The notes beneath the pieces are model-generated. The model did not search any database and had not been told where the DNA came from. It worked only from the letters and a program-made list of their open reading frames with translations. DNA of 64,000 nucleotides from Roseomonas populi (GTDB taxonomy: Bacteria > Pseudomonadota > Alphaproteobacteria > Acetobacterales > Acetobacteraceae): the NCBI RefSeq assembly GCF_024594815.1, contig NZ_JANJOU010000003.1, positions 248,001 through 312,000 of the forward strand, given 5' to 3'. The position numbers were made by a program, and so were the translations under genes. Positions 53,684-62,709 of the stretch are shown one piece after another (positions within the stretch are counted from its first letter, which is position 1; each line of letters begins with the position of its first letter).

Positions 53684-54040
53684 ATGTCCGCCTTGCAGCG
53701 CTGGCTCTCCGGCCTCTCCGGCCGCAGGATCGGCACCGATTCCGCCGGCAACGTCTATTTCGAGAGCCGGGGCGATTACCTCGGCTACGGCCGCAAGCGC
53801 CGCTGGGTGGTCTATTCCGGGCCGGCCGAGGCGACGCTGGTGCCGCCGGAGTGGCACGGCTGGCTGCACCACACGATTCCCGCCCCGATCGAGAACCCGC
53901 GCCCCCTGGCCTGGCAGAAGCCGCACCAGCCGAACCTGACGGGCACCTCACAGGCCTGGAGCCCCACGCCGCGGGGCCAGAAGAGCAATCACCGGCCGGT
54001 GACGGCGGGGGACTACGAGGCCTGGACGCCGGGCTCCTGA
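53684..54040 (+). CDS. NADH:ubiquinone oxidoreductase subunit NDUFA12
   Basis: An accessory subunit of complex I shared by mitochondria and alphaproteobacteria, 118 residues. Conserved segments: RIGTDSAGNVYFES, RRWVVYSGPAEATLVPPEWHGWLHH and the WQKPHQPNLTGT region. ATG 53684 has AGGAG nine bases upstream and is preferred over ATG 53666. First gene of the operon with mlaD and DUF2155; 28 bases before mlaD. Confidence 0.94.
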   Translation: MSALQRWLSGLSGRRIGTDSAGNVYFESRGDYLGYGRKRRWVVYSGPAEATLVPPEWHGWLHHTIPAPIENPRPLAWQKPHQPNLTGTSQAWSPTPRGQKSNHRPVTAGDYEAWTPGS

Positions 54041-54068
54041 TGGCGCGCCCTGGCCAGGGAGAGTGCGC

Positions 54069-54584
54069 GTGAAGGGCCGGAGCCTTGCGGAGGTCGCCGC
54101 CGGCGCAGTGGTGCTGCTCGTCGCCATCGTCTTCCTTGTTTATGCGGTGACGAATTCGGGTCGTGCCAGCGCCGGCAGCGGGCTTGTGCTGACGGCCCGC
54201 TTCGACCGGATCGACGGGCTGGCGCCCGGCGCCGACGTGCGGATCGCCGGCGTGAAGGTGGGCAGCGTGACCGGCCAGCGGATCGATCCGCAGACCTTCC
54301 TCGCGGTGCTGACGCTGGACGTGGACTCCTCGCTGAAGGTGCCGGACGACAGCTCGGCGGAGATCACCTCCGAGGGGCTGCTGGGCGGCAAGTACGTCGC
54401 GCTCGTCCCGGGCGGCAGCGACCGGGACCTGGCGAGCGGGGGGGAGATCAAGATCACCCAGTCCTCCGTCAGCCTGGAGAGCCTGCTGGGCAAGTTCATC
54501 TTCTCCATGACCCAGGGGGGGAACCAGGGCGGCGGGAACGCCGAGGGACGCGCGGGCGGTCAGGGTGCGGAGGCGGCGCGGTGA
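54069..54584 (+). CDS. mlaD: MCE-domain protein MlaD
   Basis: A 171-residue substrate-binding subunit of the Mla phospholipid transport system. One N-terminal membrane helix (about 8-28) is followed by an MCE domain (about 38-115: LTARFDRIDGLAPGADVRIAGVKVG and ITSEGLLGGKYVAL). A Gly/Asn-rich tail ends it. GGGAGAG lies before GTG 54069; GTG 54063 is two codons upstream. mlaE and mlaF are not adjacent. The stop overlaps the next start (GTGA). Confidence 0.9.
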   Translation: MKGRSLAEVAAGAVVLLVAIVFLVYAVTNSGRASAGSGLVLTARFDRIDGLAPGADVRIAGVKVGSVTGQRIDPQTFLAVLTLDVDSSLKVPDDSSAEITSEGLLGGKYVALVPGGSDRDLASGGEIKITQSSVSLESLLGKFIFSMTQGGNQGGGNAEGRAGGQGAEAAR

Positions 54585-54829
54585 CAGCCGCGGGCACATC
54601 CCCCCTCGATGCGCCGGAGATCTGGCCCGGGGCGGATGGCCAGCCCCTCTCCTGCCGGGAGAAGCTCCGCGTGCTCGGGGAGAACCATGAGGAGGTCGTG
54701 CAGGTGCTGCGCGACGCCTTTGAGGACGCGGTGCTGATGGGCGTGGACGAGACGGCGATGCGGCGGATGCTGACGGAGATGGTGGCGGCCCTGCCGAGCC
54801 CGAAGCGCCCGGCCGGGGGCGCCGCGTGA
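54581..54829 (+). CDS. Small hypothetical protein, 82 aa
   Basis: An 82-residue acidic, mainly helical protein (EKLRVLGENHEEVVQVLRDAFEDAVLMGVDETAMRRMLTEMV). It has no signal peptide or known motif, and I do not recognise a family. Its reality rests on GTGA overlaps at both ends (54581-54584 with mlaD, 54826-54829 with the next gene), which make it a coupled member of the operon. Confidence 0.75.
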   Translation: MTAAGTSPLDAPEIWPGADGQPLSCREKLRVLGENHEEVVQVLRDAFEDAVLMGVDETAMRRMLTEMVAALPSPKRPAGGAA

Positions 54830-55248
54830 CGCGGCCCTCGCTGGCGCTCCCAGCTCTGCTCCTCGCACTGGCGGGGCCGGCGCTGGGGCAGGGCGTGCCG
54901 GGCACGAACTCGCAGGGCTCCGACCAGGGGCCGCCCGCCGAGGCGGGCTGGCTGCCCAAGCGGGTGGCGCAACTGCAGGCGCTGGACAAGGTGACGGCGC
55001 GGATCACCGTGCTGGACGCGAACGTGAACCAGGCCGTGACCTTCGGCACCCTCTCCATCACCGTGCGCGCCTGCAACGCCCGCCCGCCGGACGAGGTGCC
55101 GGACGCCGCGGCCTTCATCGAGGTGCGGGACAGCACGGCGCAGCCCAGCGCCCCACCGGCCTTCCGGGGCTGGATGCTCGCCAACGCCCCCGCGGCGCAC
55201 ATGCTGGAGCACCCGGTCTACGACCTCCGAATCCTGGATTGCCGGTGA
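54826..55248 (+). CDS. DUF2155 exported protein
   Basis: A 140-residue periplasmic protein with a Sec signal (1-21, ALPALLLALAGPALG). The DUF2155 domain covers about 50-140: ALDKVTARITVLDANVNQAVTFGTLSITVRAC, FIEVRD, FRGWMLANAPAAHMLEHPVYDLRILDC. The two cysteines may pair. Function unknown, but the gene sits beside the complex I NDUFA12 gene across alphaproteobacteria. Coupled to its neighbours on both sides by GTGA. Confidence 0.9.
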   Translation: MTRPSLALPALLLALAGPALGQGVPGTNSQGSDQGPPAEAGWLPKRVAQLQALDKVTARITVLDANVNQAVTFGTLSITVRACNARPPDEVPDAAAFIEVRDSTAQPSAPPAFRGWMLANAPAAHMLEHPVYDLRILDCR

Positions 55249-56018
55249 GCGGGATGGCGGTGAACCCGGCCCCGAATCCTGCCGCCGCCACCGCCGGTCC
55301 GGCCATGCCCGGGCCGGACACCGCCTTCTTCCTGGACCTGGACGGCACGCTGCTGGAGATCGCGGCGCGGCCCGATGCGGTGGTGGTGCCGCCGGAACTG
55401 CCGGACCTGCTCACCCGCCTGCAGGAAGCGCTGGGCGGGGCGGTGGCGGTGGTGACGGGGCGCGGCCTTGCGATCGCGCGCGGCTATGCGGGCGTGCCGA
55501 GCCTGCCGATCGGGGCGGAGCACGGGGCGGTGCTGGACCCGGCCCTGCCGGGGGCCACGCCCCTGCCCGTGCCTTCCCCGGAGTGGCGCCGGGCAGCGGA
55601 TGAATGGGCGGCCGCGCGGCCGGGCACCCTGGCCGAGCACAAGACGCACGGGCTGGTGCTGCATTTCCGGCAGCGGCCGGAGGCGGAGCCGGAAGCGCTG
55701 GCGCTGCTCTCCTCCCTGCTTAAGGATGATCCGCAGGGCTTCCGCATCGTGCCCGCGCACGCGGCGGCGGAGTTGCGGCCGGCAGGGGCGGACAAGGGCG
55801 GGGCGGTGCGGCGGCTGATGGCGATCCCGCCTTTCCAGGGCCGCCGGCCGATTTTCATCGGCGATGATGTAACCGATGAGGATGGCATGGCCGCCTGCGC
55901 GGAGTATGGGGGGTACGGCCTGCGGGTTCCGGACGACTTCGCGGGGCGGCCCGCGCTGGTGCGGGCCTGGCTGGGGCGCGTGGCCACGGCGCTGTCCGGC
56001 GAGGCGAAGGGGGGCTGA
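55245..56018 (+). CDS. otsB: Trehalose-6-phosphate phosphatase
   Basis: OtsB removes phosphate from trehalose 6-phosphate. The 257-residue HAD phosphatase has the nucleophile motif DLDGTLLEI near 28-36, the sugar-site GAEHGAVL, and the Mg-binding GDDVTDEDGM near 208-217. GTG 55245 overlaps the DUF2155 stop (GTGA); ATG 55254 is an alternative. It appears translationally tied to the complex I-associated operon although its role is osmolyte synthesis. 169 bases separate it from otsA. Confidence 0.93.
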   Translation: MSGMAVNPAPNPAAATAGPAMPGPDTAFFLDLDGTLLEIAARPDAVVVPPELPDLLTRLQEALGGAVAVVTGRGLAIARGYAGVPSLPIGAEHGAVLDPALPGATPLPVPSPEWRRAADEWAAARPGTLAEHKTHGLVLHFRQRPEAEPEALALLSSLLKDDPQGFRIVPAHAAAELRPAGADKGGAVRRLMAIPPFQGRRPIFIGDDVTDEDGMAACAEYGGYGLRVPDDFAGRPALVRAWLGRVATALSGEAKGG

Positions 56019-56187
56019 AAGCCCTTCGCGGCGCAACCGCCGGGGTGGCTCGGCGGTTCAATTGTGGCAGAAAGGTGGGGCGGGACGTTATCCCCGCCCT
56101 CCAAGGAGTGCAGATCCCCTCTCGCTCCCCCATCTAGTGCCTGCGGTTGCCGGGGGGTTGCCGCAGGGGAAGTCAGGAGGAGGGCCA

Positions 56188-57720
56188 GTGGGACGCCTCG
56201 TCATCGTCTCGAATCGCGTGGCCGTGCCGAAGCGCGGGGAGCCCCCGGCAGCGGGCGGTCTCGCCGTTGCCTTGAAGGACGCGTTCAGCAGCCGCGGCGG
56301 GCTCTGGTTCGGGTGGAGCGGGACGGCATCCGCGGAGCCGGCGGACGTGGTGCGCCATGCGCGCCGCGCCGGCGTGGACTACGCCGTGATCGACCTCTCC
56401 CAGGCCGCCTACGACGGCTTCTACGCGGGCTACGCGAATTCGGCGCTGTGGCCGATGTTCCATTTTCGCCTGGGGCTGCTGAGCTATGACCGCAGGCAGG
56501 CCGACTGCTACTGGCAGGTGAACCAGCACTACGCCGAGAAGCTTCTGCCGCTTCTGCGGCCGGACGATACGGTCTGGGTGCACGACTACCAGATGATCCC
56601 GCTGGGGGCCGCGCTGCGTGCCATGGGATCGAAGCACCGCATCGGCTACTTCCACCACATCCCCTTCCCGCCCTGGGCCGTGTTCTCGGCAATGCCCGGC
56701 GCGGAGGACCTGATCCGGGACCTGCTCTCCTACGACCTGGTGGGGGTGCAGACGAACCGCGACCTGACGGGGCTGATCGACTGCATGGCGCAGGGCACGG
56801 GCATGAAGGTGCGCCCAGGGCCGGAGGTGCGGCTGCGCGGGCGGCGGGTCCAGCTGCGCGCCTTCCCCATCTCCATCGCGACGGACGAGTTCTCGGAGCT
56901 GGCGGCGCGCAGCGTGAAGTCGGCCGAGGCGAAGCGGCTCGGGGCCAGCCTGACGGGGCGCGCCATGGTGATCGGCGCGGAGCGGCTGGACTACACCAAG
57001 GGCCTGCCGGAGCGCTTCAAGGGCTTCGCCGCCCTTCTGGAGAACTTCCCGGAGCACCGGGGCAAGGTGACCTACCTGCAGGTGGCCGCCCCCTCGCGCG
57101 AGGACGTGGAGAGCTACAAGGGCCTGAAGCGCAAGATCGAGACGCTGGCCGGGCGCATCAACGGCGAGTACTCCGACGCGGACTGGACCCCCGTGCGCTA
57201 TGTCGGCCGCGCCATGCCGCGCGACACGCTGGCGGGGTACTACCGCATGGCAAGGGTCGGGCTGGTGACGCCGCTGCGGGACGGGATGAACCTGGTCGCC
57301 AAGGAGTACGTGGCGGCGCAGGATCCGGAGGATCCGGGCGTGCTCGTGCTCTCCAAGTTCGCAGGCGCGGCGGAGGGGATGCCGGAGGCGCTGTCGGTGA
57401 ACCCGCTGGACGCGGTGGGCATGGCCGAGACCCTGCACGCGGCCCTGACCATGGGGCAGGAGGAGCGGCGGGAGCGCCACGGGGCGATGCTGCGGCGCCT
57501 GCGGGAGAACTCCGTGGGTGGCTGGGCGGCGGGCTTCCTGGACGTGCTGGAGGGACGGGTGCCGGCCGAGGCGCCGCCGACGCGCGCGGCCGCGCTGGCG
57601 GTGTTTCAGCCCCGGCTGCTCTCGCGCAGCGCCTCCACCTCGTCGGACAAGGCTTCGGGCGACAGTTCCGGCAGCCAGGTGGCCGCGCTCTCCAGCGCGA
57701 TGGCCAAGCGGGCCCGGTAG
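56188..57720 (+). CDS. otsA: Alpha,alpha-trehalose-phosphate synthase
   Basis: OtsA joins UDP-glucose and glucose 6-phosphate. The GT20 enzyme is 510 residues: VGRLVIVSNRVAVP start, the sugar-donor site HDYQMIPL, RLDYTKGLPERF and LVTPLRDGMNLVAKEYVA. A perfect AGGAGG at 56175-56180 decides GTG 56188. The family core ends near GGWAAGFLDVLEG; about 40 extra residues run 115 bases into the opposite strand of aat. Whether they are functional is unclear. galU in this window makes its substrate. Confidence 0.95.
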   Translation: MGRLVIVSNRVAVPKRGEPPAAGGLAVALKDAFSSRGGLWFGWSGTASAEPADVVRHARRAGVDYAVIDLSQAAYDGFYAGYANSALWPMFHFRLGLLSYDRRQADCYWQVNQHYAEKLLPLLRPDDTVWVHDYQMIPLGAALRAMGSKHRIGYFHHIPFPPWAVFSAMPGAEDLIRDLLSYDLVGVQTNRDLTGLIDCMAQGTGMKVRPGPEVRLRGRRVQLRAFPISIATDEFSELAARSVKSAEAKRLGASLTGRAMVIGAERLDYTKGLPERFKGFAALLENFPEHRGKVTYLQVAAPSREDVESYKGLKRKIETLAGRINGEYSDADWTPVRYVGRAMPRDTLAGYYRMARVGLVTPLRDGMNLVAKEYVAAQDPEDPGVLVLSKFAGAAEGMPEALSVNPLDAVGMAETLHAALTMGQEERRERHGAMLRRLRENSVGGWAAGFLDVLEGRVPAEAPPTRAAALAVFQPRLLSRSASTSSDKASGDSSGSQVAALSSAMAKRAR

Positions 57721-58274
57721 TCGGCCTGGGGGACCTCCTGCGCCCCGAAGCGGGCGAGGTGAGCGTTCAGGAACTGCGTGTCCAGCAGGGTGAAGCCACC
57801 ACGGCGCAGGCGCGCGACGAGGTGAACGAGGGCGACCTTCGAGGCGTCGTCGGCGCGGGAGAACATGCTCTCCCCGAAGAAGGCGCCGCCGATGCGGATG
57901 CCGTAGAGGCCGCCAACCAGCGCCCCATCCTTCCGGGACTCGATGGAGTGGGCGTGGCCCATCCGGTGCAGGGCGTTGAAAAGGTCCTCGATCTCCGGAT
58001 TGATCCAACTGTCCTCACGCCCGGGCGCTGGGGCGGCGCAGGCGGAGAGCACGGCGGAGAAGTCACGGTCTGCCGTCACCTCGAACCGGTCGGAGAGGAC
58101 GGTGCGGCGCAGGCGGCGCGGCAGGTGGAAGCCGTCCAGCGGCAGAATTCCCCGCATCTTCGGGTCCAGCCAGTAGAGGCGGCCGGAGGCGCGGCCCTCT
58201 GCCATGGGAAAGAGGCCGGCGCGGTAGGCGCGGAGGACAAGTTCGGGGGTAATGGGCAGGGCGCGGCGGCTCAT
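57606..58274 (-). CDS. aat: Leucyl/phenylalanyl-tRNA-protein transferase
   Basis: Aat adds Leu or Phe from tRNA to proteins with N-terminal Lys or Arg, creating N-degrons for ClpS-ClpAP. The 222-residue protein shows LRAYRAGLFPMAEG, LYWLDPKMRGILPLDGFHLPRRLRR, the catalytic region SWINPEIEDLFNALHRMGHAHSIE and GGLYGIRIGGAFFGESMFS. The C-terminus overlaps otsA antisense. Normally next to accC; here 132 bases apart. Confidence 0.95.
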   Translation of the reverse strand: MSRRALPITPELVLRAYRAGLFPMAEGRASGRLYWLDPKMRGILPLDGFHLPRRLRRTVLSDRFEVTADRDFSAVLSACAAPAPGREDSWINPEIEDLFNALHRMGHAHSIESRKDGALVGGLYGIRIGGAFFGESMFSRADDASKVALVHLVARLRRGGFTLLDTQFLNAHLARFGAQEVPQADYRARLAIALESAATWLPELSPEALSDEVEALRESSRG

Positions 58275-58370
58275 CGGGCCGGTCCGGAGGCTGGGTGCCG
58301 CATGGAAACAGGATAGGCATGTCCCCGGTGCGGCGCCAGCGGGCTCCGCGCCGGGGCAAGGGTTAAGCCC

Positions 58371-58414
58371 TGGAGGCTCGACCCCTGGGGGCCGACCCTT
58401 GGGGGCTCAACCCT
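58371..58414. repeat. Three degenerate 14-15 bp tandem repeats between aat and accC
   Basis: TGGAGGCTCGACCCC, TGGGGGCCGACCCT and TGGGGGCTCAACCCT follow each other directly. The third runs over the accC stop codon. They cover most of the space downstream of accC on the minus strand. Origin unclear, probably slippage. Confidence 0.6.
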
Positions 58415-59765
58415 CGGGCATGTGGCGCGAGACGAACCGCTCCAGCCAATGGATGGTGTATTCGCCCTCCTGGAACTCCGGATCGTCCATAATGATCTGG
58501 TGCAGGGGGATGGTGGTGCGGATGCCGTCCACCACCAGCTCCGTCAGGGCGCGGCGGCATCGGGCGATGGCCTCGGCGCGGGTGGCGCCGTGGACAATGA
58601 GCTTCGCGACGAGGCTGTCGTAGTGCGGCGGCACGGAATAGCCGGCGTAGAGGGCGCTATCCATCCGCACGCCCAGGCCGCCCGGGGCGTGGTAGGCGGT
58701 CACGCGGCCGGGGCTGGGGGCGAAGGTGGCGGGGTCCTCGGCCGTGATGCGGCACTCGATCGCGTGGCCGTTGAAGCGCACGTCCTCCTGCCCGTAGCCG
58801 AGCGGCTCACCGGCGGCGACGCGGATCTGCTCCCGCACCAGGTCCACGCCGCAGACCATCTCCGTCACGGGATGCTCCACCTGAAGGCGGGTGTTCATCT
58901 CGATGAAGGCGAACTGCTCGTCCTGGTAGAGGAACTCCAGCGTGCCGGCGCCGCGGTAGCCGAGCTGCTTCAGGGCGTCCGTCACGGTCTTGCCCAGGGC
59001 GTCGCGCACGGCGGCGGTGATGACGGGGCTGCCCGCCTCCTCCACCAGCTTCTGGTGGCGGCGCTGGAGGGAGCAGTCGCGCTCCCCGAAATGCACGACG
59101 TTGCCGTGGGTGTCGGCCAGGACCTGCAGCTCGATGTGGCGCGGCCGGTCCAGGTACTTCTCCATGTACACCGCGTCGTCGCCGAAGGCGGCCTTGGCCT
59201 CGGTGCGGGCGATGCGCCAGGCATCCTCCAGCTCGTCCGCCGTGTGCGCCACCTTCATGCCGCGCCCGCCGCCGCCGGCGGCAGCCTTGATCAGCACGGG
59301 GTACTTGATCTGGTCCGCGATCTCCCGCGCCTCCTCGATGGAAGCGAGCGCGCCGGGCGAGCCTGGGACGAGGGGCACGCCGAGGCGGCGCATCGCGTCC
59401 TTGGCGGCGATCTTGTCGCCCATGATGCGGATGTGCTCGGCCGTCGGGCCGATGAAGGCGAGGCCGTGCGCCTCCACCATCTCGGCGAAGCGGGCGTTCT
59501 CGGAGAGGAAGCCGTAGCCGGGATGGATGGCCTCCGCGCCCGTGATGGCGGCCGCCGAGAGGATGGCGGCGGCGTTCAGGTAGGATTCGCGGGCCGAAGG
59601 CGGGCCGATGCAGACGCTCTCATCCGCCAGGCGCACATGCATGGCCGTGGCATCGGCGGTGGAGTGAACGGCCACCGTGCGGATGCCCATCTCCTGGCAG
59701 GCGCGATGGATGCGGAGCGCGATCTCTCCGCGATTGGCGATCAGGATCTTGTTGAAAGCGGGCAC
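58407..59765 (-). CDS. accC: Acetyl-CoA carboxylase biotin carboxylase subunit
   Basis: AccC carboxylates the biotin on AccB with ATP and bicarbonate, the first step of fatty acid synthesis. The 452-residue enzyme starts [22 protein letters not shown] and has the ATP-grasp glycine loop [13 protein letters not shown] near 160-172. The metal site [26 protein letters not shown] near 275-300 is complete. Four bases downstream of accB, one operon with aroQ. Confidence 0.97.
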   Translation of the reverse strand: MPAFNKILIANRGEIALRIHRACQEMGIRTVAVHSTADATAMHVRLADESVCIGPPSARESYLNAAAILSAAAITGAEAIHPGYGFLSENARFAEMVEAHGLAFIGPTAEHIRIMGDKIAAKDAMRRLGVPLVPGSPGALASIEEAREIADQIKYPVLIKAAAGGGGRGMKVAHTADELEDAWRIARTEAKAAFGDDAVYMEKYLDRPRHIELQVLADTHGNVVHFGERDCSLQRRHQKLVEEAGSPVITAAVRDALGKTVTDALKQLGYRGAGTLEFLYQDEQFAFIEMNTRLQVEHPVTEMVCGVDLVREQIRVAAGEPLGYGQEDVRFNGHAIECRITAEDPATFAPSPGRVTAYHAPGGLGVRMDSALYAGYSVPPHYDSLVAKLIVHGATRAEAIARCRRALTELVVDGIRTTIPLHQIIMDDPEFQEGEYTIHWLERFVSRHMPEG

Positions 59766-59769
59766 GCGA

Positions 59770-60246
59770 TCACTCGATGACCATCAGGGGCTCGCCGAAC
59801 TCGACGGGCATGCCGGACTCGATCAGCAGGCGGGTGACGGTGCCGGCCTTGGGTGCCTTGATCTGGTTGAAGGTCTTCATCGCCTCGATCAGCAGCACGG
59901 TCTGGCCCTGCGCGACCTTGCTGCCGACCTGGACGAAGGGCGCGGCGCCCGGCTCCGGCGAGAGGTAGGCGACGCCGACCATGGGGGAGGTGACGGCGCC
60001 CGGGGTGGCGGCGGTGACCTCGTCGCTCGCCGCGGAGGCGGCGGGGGACTCGGCCAGGGCGGCGGGCGCGGCGGCGGCCACCGGCGCCGGGGCGGCGACG
60101 GCCTGTACCACCTGCTGGGCCGGGGCGGTGCGGGCCACGCGGATGCGGCTCTCGTTCTCGACCAGCTCGATCTCGGTCAGGTCGGTTTCGCGAAGGATCT
60201 TGGCCAGGGCGCGGATCGCGTCCGGGTCGAAGGAAAGGCCGCTCAT
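59770..60246 (-). CDS. accB: Acetyl-CoA carboxylase biotin carboxyl carrier protein
   Basis: AccB carries biotin for acetyl-CoA carboxylase. 158 residues: a short N-terminal helical region, an Ala/Pro-rich flexible linker at about 45-85, and a biotinyl domain with the biotin-accepting Lys124 in [11 protein letters not shown] 60246 overlaps the aroQ stop (ATGA). Size and layout are normal. Confidence 0.96.
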   Translation of the reverse strand: MSGLSFDPDAIRALAKILRETDLTEIELVENESRIRVARTAPAQQVVQAVAAPAPVAAAAPAALAESPAASAASDEVTAATPGAVTSPMVGVAYLSPEPGAAPFVQVGSKVAQGQTVLLIEAMKTFNQIKAPKAGTVTRLLIESGMPVEFGEPLMVIE

Positions 60247-60698
60247 TCTGTGTCGTCCTGGCCGATGATCCCGGCGATCGCGCGGAGTGCCAGGGCGTAG
60301 CCCCCGACCCCCAGGCCGCAGATCACGCCCACCGCTGCGCGGGAGACGTAGGAGAGATGCCGAAAGGCCTCCCGCCGGTGGATGTTGGTGATATGGACCT
60401 CGACCACAGGCAGGTCCACCGCCAGCAGCGCGTCCATCAGCGCGATGGAGGTGTGCGAGTAGCCGGCGGGGTTGATGATGATGCCGGCGGCGCTGCCGCG
60501 GCACTCCTGCACCCAGGAGATCAGCTCGCCTTCCAGGTTGGTCTGGCGGAAGTCGATCGCAAGCCCAAGCTCCTCCGCCGCCTCGGCGCAGAGCTGCTCC
60601 ACGTCGTCGAGCGTCGCGGTGCCGTACTTCTCCGGCTCGCGCGTGCCCAGGAGGTTGAGGTTGGGTCCGTTCAGGACGACGATCAGCGGGGGTTCCAC
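60243..60698 (-). CDS. aroQ: Type II 3-dehydroquinate dehydratase
   Basis: AroQ dehydrates 3-dehydroquinate in the shikimate pathway. 151 residues forming the dodecameric type II enzyme: [19 protein letters not shown] with the catalytic Tyr, [34 protein letters not shown] and [16 protein letters not shown] with the catalytic His. GTG 60698 starts it. First gene of aroQ-accB-accC. Confidence 0.96.
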   Translation of the reverse strand: MEPPLIVVLNGPNLNLLGTREPEKYGTATLDDVEQLCAEAAEELGLAIDFRQTNLEGELISWVQECRGSAAGIIINPAGYSHTSIALMDALLAVDLPVVEVHITNIHRREAFRHLSYVSRAAVGVICGLGVGGYALALRAIAGIIGQDDTE

Positions 60699-60845
60699 GG
60701 GTCTGGTTCCGGTCCGCCCGGGGTTTGGGCCGGGTTTCTGGCCGGGCGGGCTAGCATGGAGGCGCGTGGGCACGCAAACCGGCCCTCCCGGAATCCGGTG
60801 CCGGGCGCGGGCCGCTCCGGTACCCCGAGAGGCAGGAGGACGCGC

Positions 60846-61697
60846 TTGTCCCACTACGTCTACCTCGGCGCGTCCCTTCGTCCCGGGATGCCGGACGGGA
60901 CGGCCGGGGAATGGCGGCCCTTCCTGGCGGAGAGGCGCCCGGAACTGGAAGCGAAGAACTGGCCGCCCCTGCTCTGGTGGTGCCTCTTCGGAGAGGAGGA
61001 TCTGCGGCGGGCGCGGCTGATCGACGACATCGATGCGGACGGGCCTGGAGGGGAGCGGGAGGCGTTCCGGGAGGAGATGGGGGGAACTGCGGAGGCACCG
61101 TATCCCTATTTCGTGACGGCGCAGGGCCAGGCGCTGCAACGGCTGGAGCGGCGGCGAGCGGCCGTACTGGCGGGGGCCGGGCAGCGCTACGCCGCCCTGT
61201 ACGACGCCTTCGCCGGGTTGGTCGCGCGGGAGTTTGGCCCTTTCATCCTCCTCCGGACCTCCGGCCTGCCGGATGTGACGGAAGCTGAGCCGATGATGCG
61301 CGGCATGGCGGCGGAGATGGACGCGCTGGACAGGGACCCGTCCGGCAGGCCTGGCCCGGGACTCGAGGGGCTGTTCGCGGACGTGCGGCGCTGGGGCGCC
61401 GGCGACGCGGTCTGGCTGCTGAGCGGCGCTGGGGCGCCCGGGGTGTGGCCGACGCCGGAGCTTGCAGCAGCTTATCCATCCCGCCGGACGGCAGGGCCGG
61501 TGCCCGCGGAAGCCGGATCGCCCCCGGTCACCCGGACGGGGGGGTATGGCGGCGCGGTCGCGGAATGGGTGGCTGCCGTGGCCGCGGCGGGTGCGGGCCT
61601 GGGGGCCTATGGCGGGACGGGCTCCATCCCGGCCGGTATCGCCGCCTTCCTTTTATGTGCGGCCCTTGCGGGCTGGGTGATCTCGCGCCGGGGCTGA
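60846..61697 (+). CDS. Hypothetical protein with C-terminal membrane segments, 283 aa
   Basis: A 283-residue protein. TTG 60846 follows a perfect AGGAGG at 60834-60839, which decides the start. The soluble part (1-240) is rich in Trp and charged residues ([48 protein letters not shown]). The last 45 residues hold one or two Ala/Gly-rich membrane segments ending WVISRRG. No family recognised. It is a single gene divergent from aroQ. Confidence 0.78.
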   Translation: MSHYVYLGASLRPGMPDGTAGEWRPFLAERRPELEAKNWPPLLWWCLFGEEDLRRARLIDDIDADGPGGEREAFREEMGGTAEAPYPYFVTAQGQALQRLERRRAAVLAGAGQRYAALYDAFAGLVAREFGPFILLRTSGLPDVTEAEPMMRGMAAEMDALDRDPSGRPGPGLEGLFADVRRWGAGDAVWLLSGAGAPGVWPTPELAAAYPSRRTAGPVPAEAGSPPVTRTGGYGGAVAEWVAAVAAAGAGLGAYGGTGSIPAGIAAFLLCAALAGWVISRRG

Positions 61698-61738
61698 ACG
61701 AGCCCGGCTTCAGGTGCCGGGGGCTTCGCGGCCCCCCT

Positions 61739-62407
61739 TCAGCCCGCCTGAGCATCGGCCGAGCACACGGCCCGCATGAAAGCCCGGAGCTTCTCCGGAT
61801 CCAGCCTGCCATCCGTGCGGATGCCGGAGCACAGGTCCAGCCCGTAGGGACGGACACGACGGATGGCTTCGGCGGCGTTGTCGGGGGTCAGGCCGCCGGC
61901 CAGGAAGACCGGGAGGGGGCTGGCCCGTATGAACTCCGCGCTGATCGCCCAGTCATGCACCCGTCCCGTGCCGCCGAGTTCCCGGACGGTCGCGTTGGGG
62001 CGGCCGGAATCCAGCAGGAAGGCATGGATGTGGGGCGCATAGGCCGGGATGAGGTCCAGCGCGTCGTTCCCCCCGACATGGATGACCTGGACGCGGCGGA
62101 CCCTCGGCTCCAGCACGGCGAGCCGGGCGGCCTCGGCAGGGTCAATGTGGGAGACGATCTGGACGGCGGTGGGGCCGGAGGCGCGGATATGGGCGGATAT
62201 GGCCTCGGCCCTCGTCTCGGAGGTGAGGAGGAATGTCGCGACGGGGGGCGGCACCGTGGTGGCGATTGCAGCGATGCGCTCGTCCGGGATCGGGCCGGGG
62301 CCGGAGGGCATGGCGCCAACCAGGCCCAGGGCGTCGGCACCGGCGGCCACGGCCATCGCCGCCTCCTCGGCCGAGGCGATGCAGCAGACCTTCACGCGCG
62401 TTCTCAT
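61739..62407 (-). CDS. Phosphoribosylanthranilate isomerase-like protein
   Basis: A 222-residue TIM barrel of the TrpF family. The catalytic pair seems kept: Cys in RVKVCCIAS at the first strand and Asp in HAFLLDSGR. FLAGGLTPDNAAEAI and the phosphate-binding GLDLCSGI are also seen. But KICG has become KVCC, the early SPR arginine motif reads MPSGPGPIP, and SGVE reads SGIR. It lies beside thiS-thiG, not trp genes. It may be a paralogue with another substrate. ATG 62407 gives the family N-terminus; 62419 is in frame. Confidence 0.8.
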   Translation of the reverse strand: MRTRVKVCCIASAEEAAMAVAAGADALGLVGAMPSGPGPIPDERIAAIATTVPPPVATFLLTSETRAEAISAHIRASGPTAVQIVSHIDPAEAARLAVLEPRVRRVQVIHVGGNDALDLIPAYAPHIHAFLLDSGRPNATVRELGGTGRVHDWAISAEFIRASPLPVFLAGGLTPDNAAEAIRRVRPYGLDLCSGIRTDGRLDPEKLRAFMRAVCSADAQAG

Positions 62408-62492
62408 GGTGGCATCCATGCCGGCGGCGAATGGGGCGGGCAAGGGCCCACCCCTTCAACCCGCCCGCGCGCCGTGCCACATCCGCCCGGCC

Positions 62493-62705
62493 ATGTCCGC
62501 ATCCATCCAGATCACCGTGAACGGGGAGGCGCGGAGCCTGCCGGCTCCCCTCCCCCTCTCCGACTTCCTGGCCGGGGCCGGGCTCGACACGCGCAAGGTG
62601 GCGGTGGAGCGGAACGAGGAGATCGTGCCGCGCTCGGCCTACGGCACCACCCTGCTGGTGGCGGGCGATGCGCTGGAGATCGTGCACTTCATCGGGGGAG
62701 GCTGA
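62493..62705 (+). CDS. thiS: Sulfur carrier protein ThiS
   Basis: A 70-residue ubiquitin-fold sulfur carrier for the thiazole ring of thiamine. It ends in FIGGG, whose C-terminal glycine forms the thiocarboxylate; the usual end is GG, so there is one extra Gly. It begins [15 protein letters not shown]. Five bases before thiG's start, clearly cotranscribed. No TPP riboswitch is visible in the 85 bases upstream. Confidence 0.93.
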   Translation: MSASIQITVNGEARSLPAPLPLSDFLAGAGLDTRKVAVERNEEIVPRSAYGTTLLVAGDALEIVHFIGGG

Positions 62706-62709
62706 GGCG

